Program-made: the position numbers and the translations under genes | Shown: one piece after another, positions 18,403 to 26,706 of the stretch | How positions within the stretch are numbered: the stretch's first letter is position 1 | How the letters are laid out: every line of letters begins with the position of its first letter | From: Microbacterium sp. APC 3901 | GTDB taxonomy: Bacteria > Actinomycetota > Actinomycetes > Actinomycetales > Microbacteriaceae | Assembly (NCBI RefSeq): GCF_030407765.1 | Contig: NZ_JASDCU010000002.1 | Span: 248,001 to 312,000 of the forward strand | Direction: 5' to 3' | Length of the DNA: 64,000 nt | Notes under the pieces: model-generated | Seen by the model: the letters and a program-made list of their open reading frames with translations, nothing else | Told to the model about the DNA's origin: nothing | Database searches by the model: none

Positions 18403-19065
18403 ATGGCCAAGAAGACCCCCGCCCACCGGAACGCCGAGGCAGCGATCGATGCCGCCAAGGACGCCGCGAAGGACGCGAAGAAGCTGATCAAGACCCTTCC
18501 GAAGAAGGCGGCCAAGAAGCTCAAGCCTCTCGTCGAGGACGCGAAGGATGCGGCGAGCGCATCGAAGAAGAAGATCGCCGACCGACCGAAGAAGGTCGCG
18601 AAAGAGGCCACCGCCGCCACCGAGCGCCTCCACGAGGCCTCCGCGCGTCTGCAGGCTCCGACGAAGGCCGACAAGAAGAAGGCCACGAAGAAGTCCGCGT
18701 CGAAGGCGCGCGAGACGAAGGTGGCCGAGCCCGAGAAGCCCGAGAAGCCTGAGAAGCCCGAGAAGACGCAGCCCGAGCCGACGAAGCCGGCTGCGAAGAA
18801 GTCCGCTGCGAAGAAGCCGGCCGCCAAGAAGCCGGCCGCGAAGAAGCCGGCCGCCAAGGACGATTCGCCGTCGAAGGCTGAAGCGACCACACCCCAGGTT
18901 CCGTCGTCTCCCGCCCCGAAGACCACCGAGCCGGCGGCGGTCGCCTCCGCGTCCGCGCTGAGCGATCTCACAGTCGTCGAACTCCGTGCCCGTGCCCGCG
19001 CCGAGGGCCGCACCGGGTACTCGCGACTGTCGAAGGCCGCACTTCTCGACCTCCTTGAGAACTGA
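18403..19065 (+). CDS. Lysine/alanine-rich histone H1-like protein with Rho-N-like C-terminus
   Basis: A 220-residue, very basic protein. Residues ~1-105 alternate Lys/Ala/Asp helices (AAKDAAKDAKKLIKTLPKK). A low-complexity tail follows, with EKPEKPEKPEK and then KKPAAKKPAAKK repeats (coding repeat ~18729-18858). The last ~35 residues (LSDLTVVELRARARAEG ... KAALLDLLEN) resemble the Rho N-terminal/SAP-like nucleic-acid-binding fold. It is probably a nucleoid-associated or RNA/DNA-binding protein. ATG 18403 has AGGAGGATCGACC upstream. It ends 1 nt before the pls gene, so the two are probably cotranscribed. Confidence 0.8.
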   Translation: MAKKTPAHRNAEAAIDAAKDAAKDAKKLIKTLPKKAAKKLKPLVEDAKDAASASKKKIADRPKKVAKEATAATERLHEASARLQAPTKADKKKATKKSASKARETKVAEPEKPEKPEKPEKTQPEPTKPAAKKSAAKKPAAKKPAAKKPAAKDDSPSKAEATTPQVPSSPAPKTTEPAAVASASALSDLTVVELRARARAEGRTGYSRLSKAALLDLLEN

Positions 19066-19066
19066 C

Positions 19067-22000
19067 GTGCAGGAGGCGCTCGACCGCGCTGCCGAGGCAC
19101 CACTCCCCCGCACGCTGATCGACATCCTCCGAGACACCACCGAGCAGCATCCGGATGCATCGGCTGTCGAAGACGCCGACGGCGCGTTGAGCTACGCAGA
19201 GCTTCTGGCGCAGGTGTGGCGCACGGCCGCCGTGCTGCGAGAGCAGGGCGTGAGCCGTGGGGATCGCGTCGGCATCAGGATGACATCCGGTCGCCGCGAC
19301 CTCTACATCGCGATCCTCGGCGCGATGGCGGCCGGCGCGGCATACGTCCCGGTCGATGCAGACGACCCGCAGGAGCGGGCCGATCTCGTCTTCCGCGAGG
19401 CACGCATCGTGGGCATGATCACCGACGCGGGCTACCGCCCCGCAGACACCTCTGATGCGAGAGAGCTGTTCACCAGCGCGACACCGCACCCGAGCACCTC
19501 GGCGGTGCCCGTCGTGGCCCCGCCCACCGTCGACGACGACGCATGGATCATCTTCACGTCCGGTTCGACCGGAGTGCCCAAGGGCGTCGCCGTCTCACAT
19601 CGTTCCGCCGCAGCCTTCGTCGATGCCGAGGCGCGCCTCTTCCTGCAGGATGCCCCGCTGGGCCCCGGCGACCGCGTGCTCGCGGGCCTCTCTGTCGCGT
19701 TCGACGCCTCGTGCGAGGAGATGTGGCTCGCGTGGGGTCACGGCGCGTGTCTTGTTCCGGCGCCGAGGGCTCTGGTCCGCTCGGGCGAGGATCTGGGTCC
19801 CTGGCTGCTCGGGCACGGCATCACGGTCGTCTCGACGGTGCCCACTCTCGCCGCCCTGTGGCCCCAGGACGCGATCGAGAACGTGCGCCTGCTGATCTTC
19901 GGCGGCGAAGCCTGCCCGCCGGAGCTCGTCGCGCGACTGGCATCCGACGGACGCGAAGTCTGGAACACGTACGGCCCGACCGAGGCCACAGTCGTCGCGT
20001 GCGCATCGCTCATGGACGGCACGGGTCCGGTGCGCATCGGCCTGCCCCTGGACGGCTGGTCGCTGGCCGTGGTCGACGCAGAGGGTCAGCGCGTCGCCGA
20101 CGGTGAAGCCGGCGAGCTCATCATCGGCGGCGTGGGCCTCGCGCGCTATCTCGACCCGGTCAAGGATGCCGAGAAATACGCCCCGATGCCGACGCTCGGC
20201 TGGGGCCGGGCCTATCGCTCCGGTGATGTCGTGCGCGTCGAGCCCGAGGGCCTGATCTTCCAGGGCCGCGCCGACGACCAGGTCAAGATCGGCGGTCGCC
20301 GTATCGAGCTCGGCGAGGTCGAGGCGGCTCTGCAGGGGCTGAGCTCCGTCTCGGCCGCGACCGTGGTCGTGCAGAGGACCGAGGCCGGTATGCCGATCCT
20401 CGTCGGCTATGTGGTCCCCGATGACGGCTTCGACAGACAGGTGGCGCGCGGCGAGCTTGCCGAGATGCTGCCCGCTCCCTTGATTCCGCTGCTCGCGACC
20501 GTCGACGACCTGCCCGTCCGCACCTCCGGCAAGGTCGACAAGGCGGCACTCCCCTGGCCCCTGGGTTCCGGCGATGAAGGCGAGTCCTCGCTCTCCGGCA
20601 CCGCGGCCTGGCTCGCCGAGCAGTGGTTCGCCGTGCTCGGCGTCCGTCCGAGCGATGAGGACGCCGACTTCTTCCAGCTCGGCGGCGGCTCGCTCGCTGC
20701 CGCGCAGCTGGTCTCGCGCCTGCGCACCCGTGCCCCCGAGTTCACGATGACCGACGTCTACGACCTGCCGAGGCTGCGTCAGATGGCCGACGCCGTCGAC
20801 GACGAAGCCGACGATGAAGACACGGCGGAACGAGTCTTCAGTCGACAGGCACCGACCCCGCGGCGGATGCAGTGGGTGCAGACCATCGCAGGGCTGCCGC
20901 TGTTCGTGTTCACCGGCATCCGCTGGCTGCTCTTCCTGCTCACCGCGAGCTGGATCCTGCGTCTGTCCCCCGGGTTCGAGTTCCTTCCTGCCGTTCCGGT
21001 GTGGACGATCATCGTCGGCCTGGTGATCTTCGTGACCCCGCTGGGCAAGATGACCATCGCGGCGGTCGCCGCCCGCCTGCTGCTCGCCGGCCTCCGAGCC
21101 GGCGACCACCCGCGGGGCGGGGGCGTGCACCTGCGCCTGTGGCTCGCCGAGCAGATCGCGCAGCAGGTCGACCCGGTGGGCCTCGCAGGCGCGCCCTGGG
21201 TCGTCTACTACGCCAGGGCGCTCGGCGCACGCATCCACAAGGACGTCGACCTGCACACGGTTCCCCCGATCACGGGCATGCTCGACATCGGGGCCGGGGC
21301 ATCCATCGAGCCCGAGGTCGACCTCTCCGGGTACTGGATCGACGGCGACACCGTGCGCATCGGCGGCATCCGCATCGGCGCCGACTCGACGATCGGCGCG
21401 CGCAGCACCCTCGCACCCGGCACGAAGATCGGCCGCGGCGCGGAGATCGCGCCCGGTTCAGCCGTGTTCGGGCGCGTGCGGTCAGGGCAGCGCTGGGCCG
21501 GATCCCCCGCAGCACGCGTCGGCGGCGTCTCGAAGCCGTTCGCTGCGGGTCGTCCGCCGAGCCGCACCCGCTGGCTGTGGGCCTACGCCGCATCCTCGGC
21601 ATTCCTCGGCCTGCTGCCCGTCGTCTCGCTGGCCGCAGGGGCCTGGATGGTGGCACTCGGCATCCGGGGAGCTGAGTCCCTCGCAGCCGCGATCCCCGGC
21701 ATCCTGGCGCTGCTCGTTCCCGCCGTGCTGCTCGCGGGTGTGGTCTTCGCCGCTCTCGTGCTGGTTCTCGTGCGCGTGCTCGCGATCGGCCTGCGCGAAG
21801 GGGTGTACCCGGTGCGCTCCCGCATCGCGTGGCAGGCGTGGACGACCGAACGCCTGCTCGACTCCGCCCGCACCTTCCTCTTCCCGCTGTACTCCAGCAG
21901 CTTCACCCCGTTCTGGCTGCGCGCCCTCGGTGCCGACGTCGGTCGCGATGTCGAGGCGTCGACCGTGCTGCTCATCCCGAAGCTCACGACCATCGCTGAC

Positions 22001-22984
22001 GGCGCGTTCCTCGCCGACGACACGATGGTCGCCACCTATGAGCTGCAGGGCGGGTGGATGCGGCTGGGCGCTGCGCGGATCGGCAAGCGCGCGTTCCTCG
22101 GCAACTCCGGCATGGCGGCCGGTGGGCACAACGTGCCCCGCGACGGCCTGGTGGCCGTGCTGTCCGTCGCTCCGGCCAAAGCGAAGGCCGGGTCCTCGTG
22201 GTTGGGCTCGCCCGCCGCTCGACTGCGTCGGGTGGTCAATGACTCCGACCTCGAGCGCACCTATCGCCCCCGCACCGGTCTGCGCGTCGCGCGAGCGCTC
22301 TGGGAGGTGGGCCGCATCATCCCGGTGTTCGTGACCTGTGCGATCGGACTCGCCGTGATGCTCACGCTCGCCGCCGTGGTCGACGCGTGGGGGCTCGGAT
22401 GGGCGGTCGTGCTGTCGAGCGCCGTCATGCTCGCCGCCGGCGCGATCGCCGCCCTCGTCACGACAGCAGCGAAATGGATCATCGTCGGGCCGATCCGCGC
22501 CGGAGAGCACCCGCTCTGGTCGAGCTTCGTCTGGCGCACAGAGGTGTCCGACACGTTCACCGAGATGGTCGCCGCCCCCTGGTTCGCGAACGCGGCTTCC
22601 GGCACTCCCGCCCTCGCCATCTGGCTGCGCACACTCGGAGCGAAGATCGGTCGGGGCGTCTGGACCGACAGCTACTGGCTGCCCGAGCCCGATCTGGTGA
22701 CGCTCGGCGACGGCGCAACCGTGAACCGCGGATGTGTGGTTCAGACGCATCTGTTCCATGATCGTGTGATGAGCATCGACGCAGTGACCCTCGAGAACGG
22801 TGCGACCCTCGGGCCGCACAGCGTGATCCTCCCCGCGGCGACGATCGGGGCGGACGCGACGGTCGGCCCTGCGTCGCTCGTGATGCGCGGCGAGTTCGTG
22901 CCCGTCGGCAGCAGGTGGAGCGGCAACCCGATCGGTCCGTGGCGTGCCGTCAAGGTGCGCTCGTACCAGGCCTCCGACGCATGA
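19067..22984 (+). CDS. Pls/PosA-type membrane non-ribosomal peptide synthetase (poly-amino-acid synthetase-like)
   Basis: About 1305 residues from GTG 19067; the ribosome-binding site is weak. Layout: adenylation domain at ~10-490 (FTSGSTGVPKG, FDASCEEMW, NTYGPTEATV, SGKVDK); carrier domain with LGGGS, phosphopantetheine Ser542; then six membrane segments interleaved with three tandem hexapeptide/left-handed-helix-like domains (~738-815, ~944-1060, ~1185-1300). This is the architecture of epsilon-poly-L-lysine synthetase Pls (about 1319 residues in Streptomyces albulus), which adenylates an amino acid, loads it and polymerises it at the membrane. Aligning by hand to GrsA gives the substrate code D-A-E-T-I-G-T-V-V-K, close to the bacterial lysine code DAESIGSVAK as I recall it. 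Substrate and product remain inference. Confidence 0.9.
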   Translation: MQEALDRAAEAPLPRTLIDILRDTTEQHPDASAVEDADGALSYAELLAQVWRTAAVLREQGVSRGDRVGIRMTSGRRDLYIAILGAMAAGAAYVPVDADDPQERADLVFREARIVGMITDAGYRPADTSDARELFTSATPHPSTSAVPVVAPPTVDDDAWIIFTSGSTGVPKGVAVSHRSAAAFVDAEARLFLQDAPLGPGDRVLAGLSVAFDASCEEMWLAWGHGACLVPAPRALVRSGEDLGPWLLGHGITVVSTVPTLAALWPQDAIENVRLLIFGGEACPPELVARLASDGREVWNTYGPTEATVVACASLMDGTGPVRIGLPLDGWSLAVVDAEGQRVADGEAGELIIGGVGLARYLDPVKDAEKYAPMPTLGWGRAYRSGDVVRVEPEGLIFQGRADDQVKIGGRRIELGEVEAALQGLSSVSAATVVVQRTEAGMPILVGYVVPDDGFDRQVARGELAEMLPAPLIPLLATVDDLPVRTSGKVDKAALPWPLGSGDEGESSLSGTAAWLAEQWFAVLGVRPSDEDADFFQLGGGSLAAAQLVSRLRTRAPEFTMTDVYDLPRLRQMADAVDDEADDEDTAERVFSRQAPTPRRMQWVQTIAGLPLFVFTGIRWLLFLLTASWILRLSPGFEFLPAVPVWTIIVGLVIFVTPLGKMTIAAVAARLLLAGLRAGDHPRGGGVHLRLWLAEQIAQQVDPVGLAGAPWVVYYARALGARIHKDVDLHTVPPITGMLDIGAGASIEPEVDLSGYWIDGDTVRIGGIRIGADSTIGARSTLAPGTKIGRGAEIAPGSAVFGRVRSGQRWAGSPAARVGGVSKPFAAGRPPSRTRWLWAYAASSAFLGLLPVVSLAAGAWMVALGIRGAESLAAAIPGILALLVPAVLLAGVVFAALVLVLVRVLAIGLREGVYPVRSRIAWQAWTTERLLDSARTFLFPLYSSSFTPFWLRALGADVGRDVEASTVLLIPKLTTIADGAFLADDTMVATYELQGGWMRLGAARIGKRAFLGNSGMAAGGHNVPRDGLVAVLSVAPAKAKAGSSWLGSPAARLRRVVNDSDLERTYRPRTGLRVARALWEVGRIIPVFVTCAIGLAVMLTLAAVVDAWGLGWAVVLSSAVMLAAGAIAALVTTAAKWIIVGPIRAGEHPLWSSFVWRTEVSDTFTEMVAAPWFANAASGTPALAIWLRTLGAKIGRGVWTDSYWLPEPDLVTLGDGATVNRGCVVQTHLFHDRVMSIDAVTLENGATLGPHSVILPAATIGADATVGPASLVMRGEFVPVGSRWSGNPIGPWRAVKVRSYQASDA

Positions 22985-24288
22985 ACGTCGACCCCTACAC
23001 CCCGCACAGCGGCGATCGGCGCTACGGGGTGCTGCACTACGACCTCGCCATCGATTACCGCGTGACCACGAACCGCCTCACGGGTATCGCGACGATCCGG
23101 TTGCGGATGCAGGAGTCGGCCAAGCACGTGTCTTTCGACCTCGTCGGGCTCAAGGCCACGAAGGTGCGCGTGAGCGGCGACCGGGCGTCGTCGTTCCGGC
23201 AGGACGACCGGCGACTCAAGGTGACTTTCGGCGCCGAGCGCACGAGCGGTCAGGAGCTCACCGTCACCGTCGAGTACTCGGGTGCTCCGTCGCCCCGCCG
23301 CACCCGCTGGGGGCTCCTCGGCTGGGAAGAGCTCGAGGACGGCGTGCTGGTCGCGTCGCAGCCGACCGGCGCTCCGACCTGGTTCCCCTGCAATGACATC
23401 CCCTCCGACAAGGCGACGTATCGCCTGCAGTTCACCGCCGATCCCGAATACACCGTCGTGAGCGGCGGCGCGGCCACCCGGTCGACGCAGCGGGGCCGCA
23501 CCCGCTGGACCTTCGACCAGCCCGTGCCGACGGCCACCTATCTGATGACCGTGCAGCTCGGGCAGTACGACGACGACAGGGTCGCACTCGGCGCGACGCC
23601 GGGGCGCCTGTTCCACCCGCGGGCGCTCGCACCGAGGGTGCGCTCCGACTTCGCCGCACTGCCGCAGATGATGGAGACGTTCGTCGAGGCCTTCGGCCCG
23701 TACCCCTACGAGTCGTACAAGATCGTCGTCACCCCCGACGCGCTCGAGATCCCGCTCGAAGCTCAGGGCATGGCCATCTTCGGAGCGAACCACGTCGACG
23801 GCCTGGGCGGGAGCGAGCGGCTGATCGCACACGAGCTCGCACACCAGTGGTTCGGCAACAGCGTCGGCGTCGCCCGCTGGCAGGACATCTGGCTGAACGA
23901 GGGATACGCGTGCTACTCGGAGTGGCTGTGGTCCGAGGCCGCGGGAGGGCCCACCGCCCACGCGAAGGCACTGATGCATCACGCCGCTCTCCGCACACTC
24001 CCCCAGGACCTCGTGCTCTCGGATCCCGGCCCGAACGACATGTTCGACGACCGCGTCTACAAGCGCGGCGCCCTCGCCCTCCATGCCCTGCGTCTGACGA
24101 TCGGCGACGAGCGGTTCTTCGCTCTGACGCGCGAGTGGACGTCGCGCTTCGCTCGGCTCGCGGTGACGAGCGACGACTTCCTCGGACTGGTCGACGAGGT
24201 CGCCGGCGGCCAGGCGCGCGCCCTCGTGCGGACCTGGATCGACGAGCTCCCGTTGCCCGCACTCCCCGCTGCACGGTCGCAGCGCTGA
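22981..24288 (+). CDS. M1 family zinc metallopeptidase (compact)
   Basis: A 435-residue M1 (gluzincin) peptidase: zinc site H284-E285-L-A-H288 followed by the third ligand E307 in LNEGYA, preceded by the N-terminal beta-saddle domain and the exopeptidase-type loop EAQGMAIFG. It lacks the large C-terminal helical domain of full aminopeptidase N, so it is a short form. The ATGA overlap with the pls gene indicates translational coupling. By analogy with epsilon-polylysine-degrading M1 enzymes, it may trim or degrade the polymer; that is inference. Confidence 0.92.
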   Translation: MNVDPYTPHSGDRRYGVLHYDLAIDYRVTTNRLTGIATIRLRMQESAKHVSFDLVGLKATKVRVSGDRASSFRQDDRRLKVTFGAERTSGQELTVTVEYSGAPSPRRTRWGLLGWEELEDGVLVASQPTGAPTWFPCNDIPSDKATYRLQFTADPEYTVVSGGAATRSTQRGRTRWTFDQPVPTATYLMTVQLGQYDDDRVALGATPGRLFHPRALAPRVRSDFAALPQMMETFVEAFGPYPYESYKIVVTPDALEIPLEAQGMAIFGANHVDGLGGSERLIAHELAHQWFGNSVGVARWQDIWLNEGYACYSEWLWSEAAGGPTAHAKALMHHAALRTLPQDLVLSDPGPNDMFDDRVYKRGALALHALRLTIGDERFFALTREWTSRFARLAVTSDDFLGLVDEVAGGQARALVRTWIDELPLPALPAARSQR

Positions 24289-24298
24289 CGACAGCGGC

Positions 24299-24922
24299 TC
24301 AGCCGACGGCGACGCTCAGCACATGTCCGGGTGGCCCGACGAGCGTCGTGACCTCGAGCGGCTCCAAGCGCCCGGGGAGCGTCGCCGACCACACACGCGG
24401 ATCTTCGCCGCCGGTTTGCGGGTGCAGGAGCACCTCTGACGGCTCGATCTCGAAGCCGCGACCGTCCGCCTTGACGGCCGCTTCGATGCGCGTCCACGCC
24501 GCGAGATCCGGAGCGCTGCCGTCGGGGAACAGCCGCCCCAACCCGTCGAGGCGGCCATCGGCTGCCGCCTGTTCGATGTCGACGCCCAGCAGGGCCGACC
24601 CCGCTGTCGCCGCCACCACGACCAGGTCCTCGGCGTGGCTCACGCTGAGCGAGACGCCGGCGGAGCGCGGCGGGCCGTGATCCGCGCCGCATCGGGCGCA
24701 GCGGCTGGAGAGCCGAATCTCGTCGAAGCCTCGGATCCTGCCCACGAGGTCGCGGATCAGTGCCCTCCCCGCCAGAAACCCCTGGGCCCGGCTGCCGGTC
24801 AGCTCGCGGAAGCGGTCGACCTGCCGCTGCCCCATCGCGACGACGTCGGTCTCGGTGAACCCCTGAAGGTCAGAGGGCCTCGCCCACACGACGATCACAT
24901 CGCGCCAGGTGATCTCTCCCAT
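24299..24922 (-). CDS. 4'-phosphopantetheinyl transferase, Sfp type
   Basis: A 207-residue Sfp/AcpT-family protein with the signature pair GVDIEQ (Mg2+-binding Asp/Glu) and WTRIEAAVKADGRG (W-x-x-x-E-A-x-x-K), plus a basic N-terminal R-x-L-x-G-R region (FLAGRALIRDL). It transfers phosphopantetheine from CoA to carrier-domain serines and is convergent with the pls-peptidase pair 10 nt away, so Ser542 of the Pls protein is its obvious local target. ATG 24922 has a GGAG upstream. It may be the last gene of the rhodanese operon. Confidence 0.88.
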   Translation of the reverse strand: MGEITWRDVIVVWARPSDLQGFTETDVVAMGQRQVDRFRELTGSRAQGFLAGRALIRDLVGRIRGFDEIRLSSRCARCGADHGPPRSAGVSLSVSHAEDLVVVAATAGSALLGVDIEQAAADGRLDGLGRLFPDGSAPDLAAWTRIEAAVKADGRGFEIEPSEVLLHPQTGGEDPRVWSATLPGRLEPLEVTTLVGPPGHVLSVAVG

Positions 24923-24966
24923 GACTCCGCCGGCTCCCGTCGGATCGACAGCTGCAGACGGACTGC

Positions 24967-25266
24967 TCAGACCTCGAAGTCGACGGCCACGCGCGACGCG
25001 ACCACCGAGCGCACGTACGCCACGACCTCTTCGTGAGCCGGGTGCACCTGGTACTCCTCGAGGGCCTCGATCGAATCGACGTCCGCGACGAGGGTGACAT
25101 CCCAGTTCGCGTCCGGATACGCGACGTTCGCGCCCGCAGAGATCGAGCGAAGCTGTGGCACGACGCCGTCGAGCGCGTTCAGCCTGCGGGCGACCTCGGC
25201 GGCCTGCTCCGATCGTGTCGCCGCATCGACTGCGGCGAGCTTCCAGGTGACGACGTGACGGATCAT
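24967..25266 (-). CDS. Dabb (stress-responsive alpha/beta-barrel) family protein
   Basis: A 99-residue single Dabb domain: MIRHVVTWKL start, central VAYPDANWDVTLVADVDS, and the EEYQVHPAHEEVVAYVRSV helix with the conserved HPAH. These are small dimeric ferredoxin-like-fold proteins of mostly unknown role. Its ATG overlaps the glutaredoxin-like stop by 4 nt, and the PPTase gene follows 44 nt downstream. Confidence 0.87.
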   Translation of the reverse strand: MIRHVVTWKLAAVDAATRSEQAAEVARRLNALDGVVPQLRSISAGANVAYPDANWDVTLVADVDSIEALEEYQVHPAHEEVVAYVRSVVASRVAVDFEV

Positions 25267-25553
25267 CGCGCTTCCTTCTCCAGTGCATCGTGCTGCACGG
25301 CGGATTCGAGGGCATCGCGCAGCCGATCGGCCGACAGACGCCAGTGCGCGTGCAGCTCCCCGTCGATGAGGACGACCGGGATCTTCTCCCACCACAGCTC
25401 GTAGAGCGCGGGGTCGTCATTGATCGACGCCTCGACGATCTCGATGCGCTCGGCAGCCGCGTCAGGGAGCTCGGCGACCACGGAGTCGATGATCTCGGAC
25501 GCGACGTCGCACAGGTGGCAGTCGGGCTTGCCGATGAGGGTCAGCGTGGTCAC
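25263..25553 (-). CDS. Glutaredoxin-like thiol protein (DUF836 type)
   Basis: A 96-residue protein starting at GTG 25553, which overlaps the rhodanese stop (GTGA). The redox motif is C12-H-L-C15 after a beta-strand (LTLIGKPDCHLC), and the cis-Pro region is KIPVVLIDGEL. It is typical of the glutaredoxin-like DUF836 group of thiol oxidoreductases, acting in the cytoplasm. Middle gene of an overlapping rhodanese-glutaredoxin-Dabb set. Confidence 0.88.
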   Translation of the reverse strand: MTTLTLIGKPDCHLCDVASEIIDSVVAELPDAAAERIEIVEASINDDPALYELWWEKIPVVLIDGELHAHWRLSADRLRDALESAVQHDALEKEAR

Positions 25554-25852
25554 GCCGACGGCACCTCGACATCGCGACCCTGGGCGATCCACTCGCCCGT
25601 TCCACCCTCGACGTTGGTCGCGTCGTAGCCGCGCGCTTCGAGCGCCTCGACGACGCGCGCCGAGCGTCCGCCGGCCTGGCAGATCACGTCGAACGACTCT
25701 GCCGGAAGCTCTTCGAGGCGGTTTCCGATCTCGGACATCGGGATGTTGACGGCGCCGGGGACGTGTCCTGCGGCGAACTCATCCACCTCGCGGACATCGA
25801 TGAGCGGGGTGTTCGAACGCTCGGCGAGCTCGGTGACGGTGATCGACTTCAT
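25550..25852 (-). CDS. Rhodanese-like domain protein
   Basis: A 100-residue single rhodanese domain: LIDVREVDEFAAGHVPGAVNIP and the active-site loop C58-Q-A-G-G-R-S-A. The catalytic Cys is present, so sulfur or persulfide transfer is plausible. ATG 25852 has AGGAG 7 nt upstream. First gene of the thiol operon. Confidence 0.9.
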   Translation of the reverse strand: MKSITVTELAERSNTPLIDVREVDEFAAGHVPGAVNIPMSEIGNRLEELPAESFDVICQAGGRSARVVEALEARGYDATNVEGGTGEWIAQGRDVEVPSA

Positions 25853-25896
25853 GGCATGCTCCTGCGACGAGTGGGAAACCGGGGGCAGAGACACAA

Positions 25897-25920
25897 AGCG
25901 CCCGTCCGGAGACAGGCGCT
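25897..25920 (-). terminator. Terminator after bS22
   Basis: A 10-nt inverted repeat with one mismatch (25897-25906 and 25911-25920, 4-nt loop). On the minus strand it is followed by TTTGTGT, downstream of the bS22 stop and upstream of the rhodanese gene. Confidence 0.75.
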
Positions 25921-25933
25921 CGTGTCTGGTCGC

Positions 25934-26032
25934 TTACTTCTTGTTGCGACGCTGGTGGCGAGTCTTACGAAGCAGCTTGCGGTGCTTCTTCTTCGCCATG
26001 CGCTTGCGGCGCTTCTTGATGACAGAACCCAC
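25934..26032 (-). CDS. Small ribosomal protein bS22 (AURKAIP1/COX24 domain)
   Basis: A 32-residue highly basic peptide (starts VGSVIKKRRKRMAKKKH, ends RRNKK) matching actinobacterial bS22, an additional small-subunit protein. GTG start at 26032 with GAGG 5 nt upstream. Too short for usual ORF calls. In mycobacteria the homologue sits beside a BldC-like excisionase gene and proC; the same neighbours occur here. Confidence 0.92.
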   Translation of the reverse strand: MGSVIKKRRKRMAKKKHRKLLRKTRHQRRNKK

Positions 26033-26167
26033 GGAAACCTCACTAAGTCAGTGGCTGGGTGTCGTCGGTGACGGACACCCGGGTACGGGCACGGAAAAAT
26101 GCCTCGGATCAGTCTAGCAAACAGTGGAGCTCTCGCTGCACGCGCTCTCGAGACCGAGACGAGAGCG

Positions 26168-26359
26168 TCAGCCGACGTCGGCTATCGGTCGTTGCAGAGC
26201 ATCGGCCACCGCGGATTCCGGAACCCGGAAACTGCGACCGAAGCGAATGGCTGGCAGCTCCCCAGCGTGCACCATTCGATAGACGGTCATCTTCGACACG
26301 CGCATGAGTTCGGCGACCTCAGCCACCGTAAGGAACCGGACATCTGGAACCTCGGGCAT
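26168..26359 (-). CDS. BldC-like MerR/excisionase-type helix-turn-helix protein
   Basis: A 63-residue DNA-binding protein: FLTVAEVAELMRVSKMTVYR helix-turn-helix followed by the wing GRSFRVPESAVADAL. It matches BldC, a stand-alone MerR-like head-to-tail DNA binder that represses development in Streptomyces; its target genes here are unknown. ATG 26359 with AAAGGGG upstream and a good promoter. Confidence 0.88.
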   Translation of the reverse strand: MPEVPDVRFLTVAEVAELMRVSKMTVYRMVHAGELPAIRFGRSFRVPESAVADALQRPIADVG

Positions 26360-26388
26360 CCCACGTACCCCTTTCTCGATTTGTGCAC

Positions 26389-26418
26389 ACTCTAGGGGGA
26401 ATCTGGGACGCGTGTAAA
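26389..26418 (-). promoter_or_regulatory. Promoter of the bldC-like gene
   Basis: On the minus strand, -35 TTTACA (26418-26413), 18-nt spacer, -10 TAGAGT (26394-26389). It is placed to start transcription about 20 nt before the BldC-like start codon and its AAAGGGG ribosome-binding site. Confidence 0.65.
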
Positions 26419-26666
26419 CCCGTGTGGCCTATGTGATCAGTGAGGATCACCGAACACGATCCTGAAGTCGCCGTCAGGCCGGGACGAGGACGAGAGTGTC
26501 GCCATGCTCGCGTCGTGCACGACCGAGTGAACGTGCGCGTCACAGCGCAGACATAGGACGTTTGCCGCAACCGTTCAGACTGCACTGGGATGCTGGATCC
26601 ACGACTCACGATGGCACCATCCGAGTCCACGCGGGCTGGGGCCCGTGGCAACGCCCTCGATGACAA

Positions 26667-26688
26667 GCCCCCCGTTGTCGTCGGGGGC
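26667..26688 (-). terminator. Probable terminator after the ArsR gene
   Basis: A GCCCCC/GGGGGC 6-bp stem (26667-26672, 26683-26688) with a 10-nt loop, starting 18 nt downstream of the ArsR stop and followed on the minus strand by TTGTC. Confidence 0.5.
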
Positions 26689-26706
26689 GACGTGCGTCCA
26701 GGGGGG

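Larger units (their letters stand above)
26360..26706. other. Intergenic region, 347 nt
   Basis: No coding region is supported. It holds the bldC-like promoter at one end, a small GTGATC/GATCAC hairpin near 26433-26450, and a GC-rich stem near 26667-26688 that probably terminates the ArsR gene. The middle (about 26455-26660) has no structure I recognise. Confidence 0.6.

Noticed and set aside
18729..18858. Short repeats resembling a repeat array
   Set aside because: In-frame low-complexity coding for EKP and KKPAA units of the lysine-rich protein; no spacers, so not a CRISPR array.
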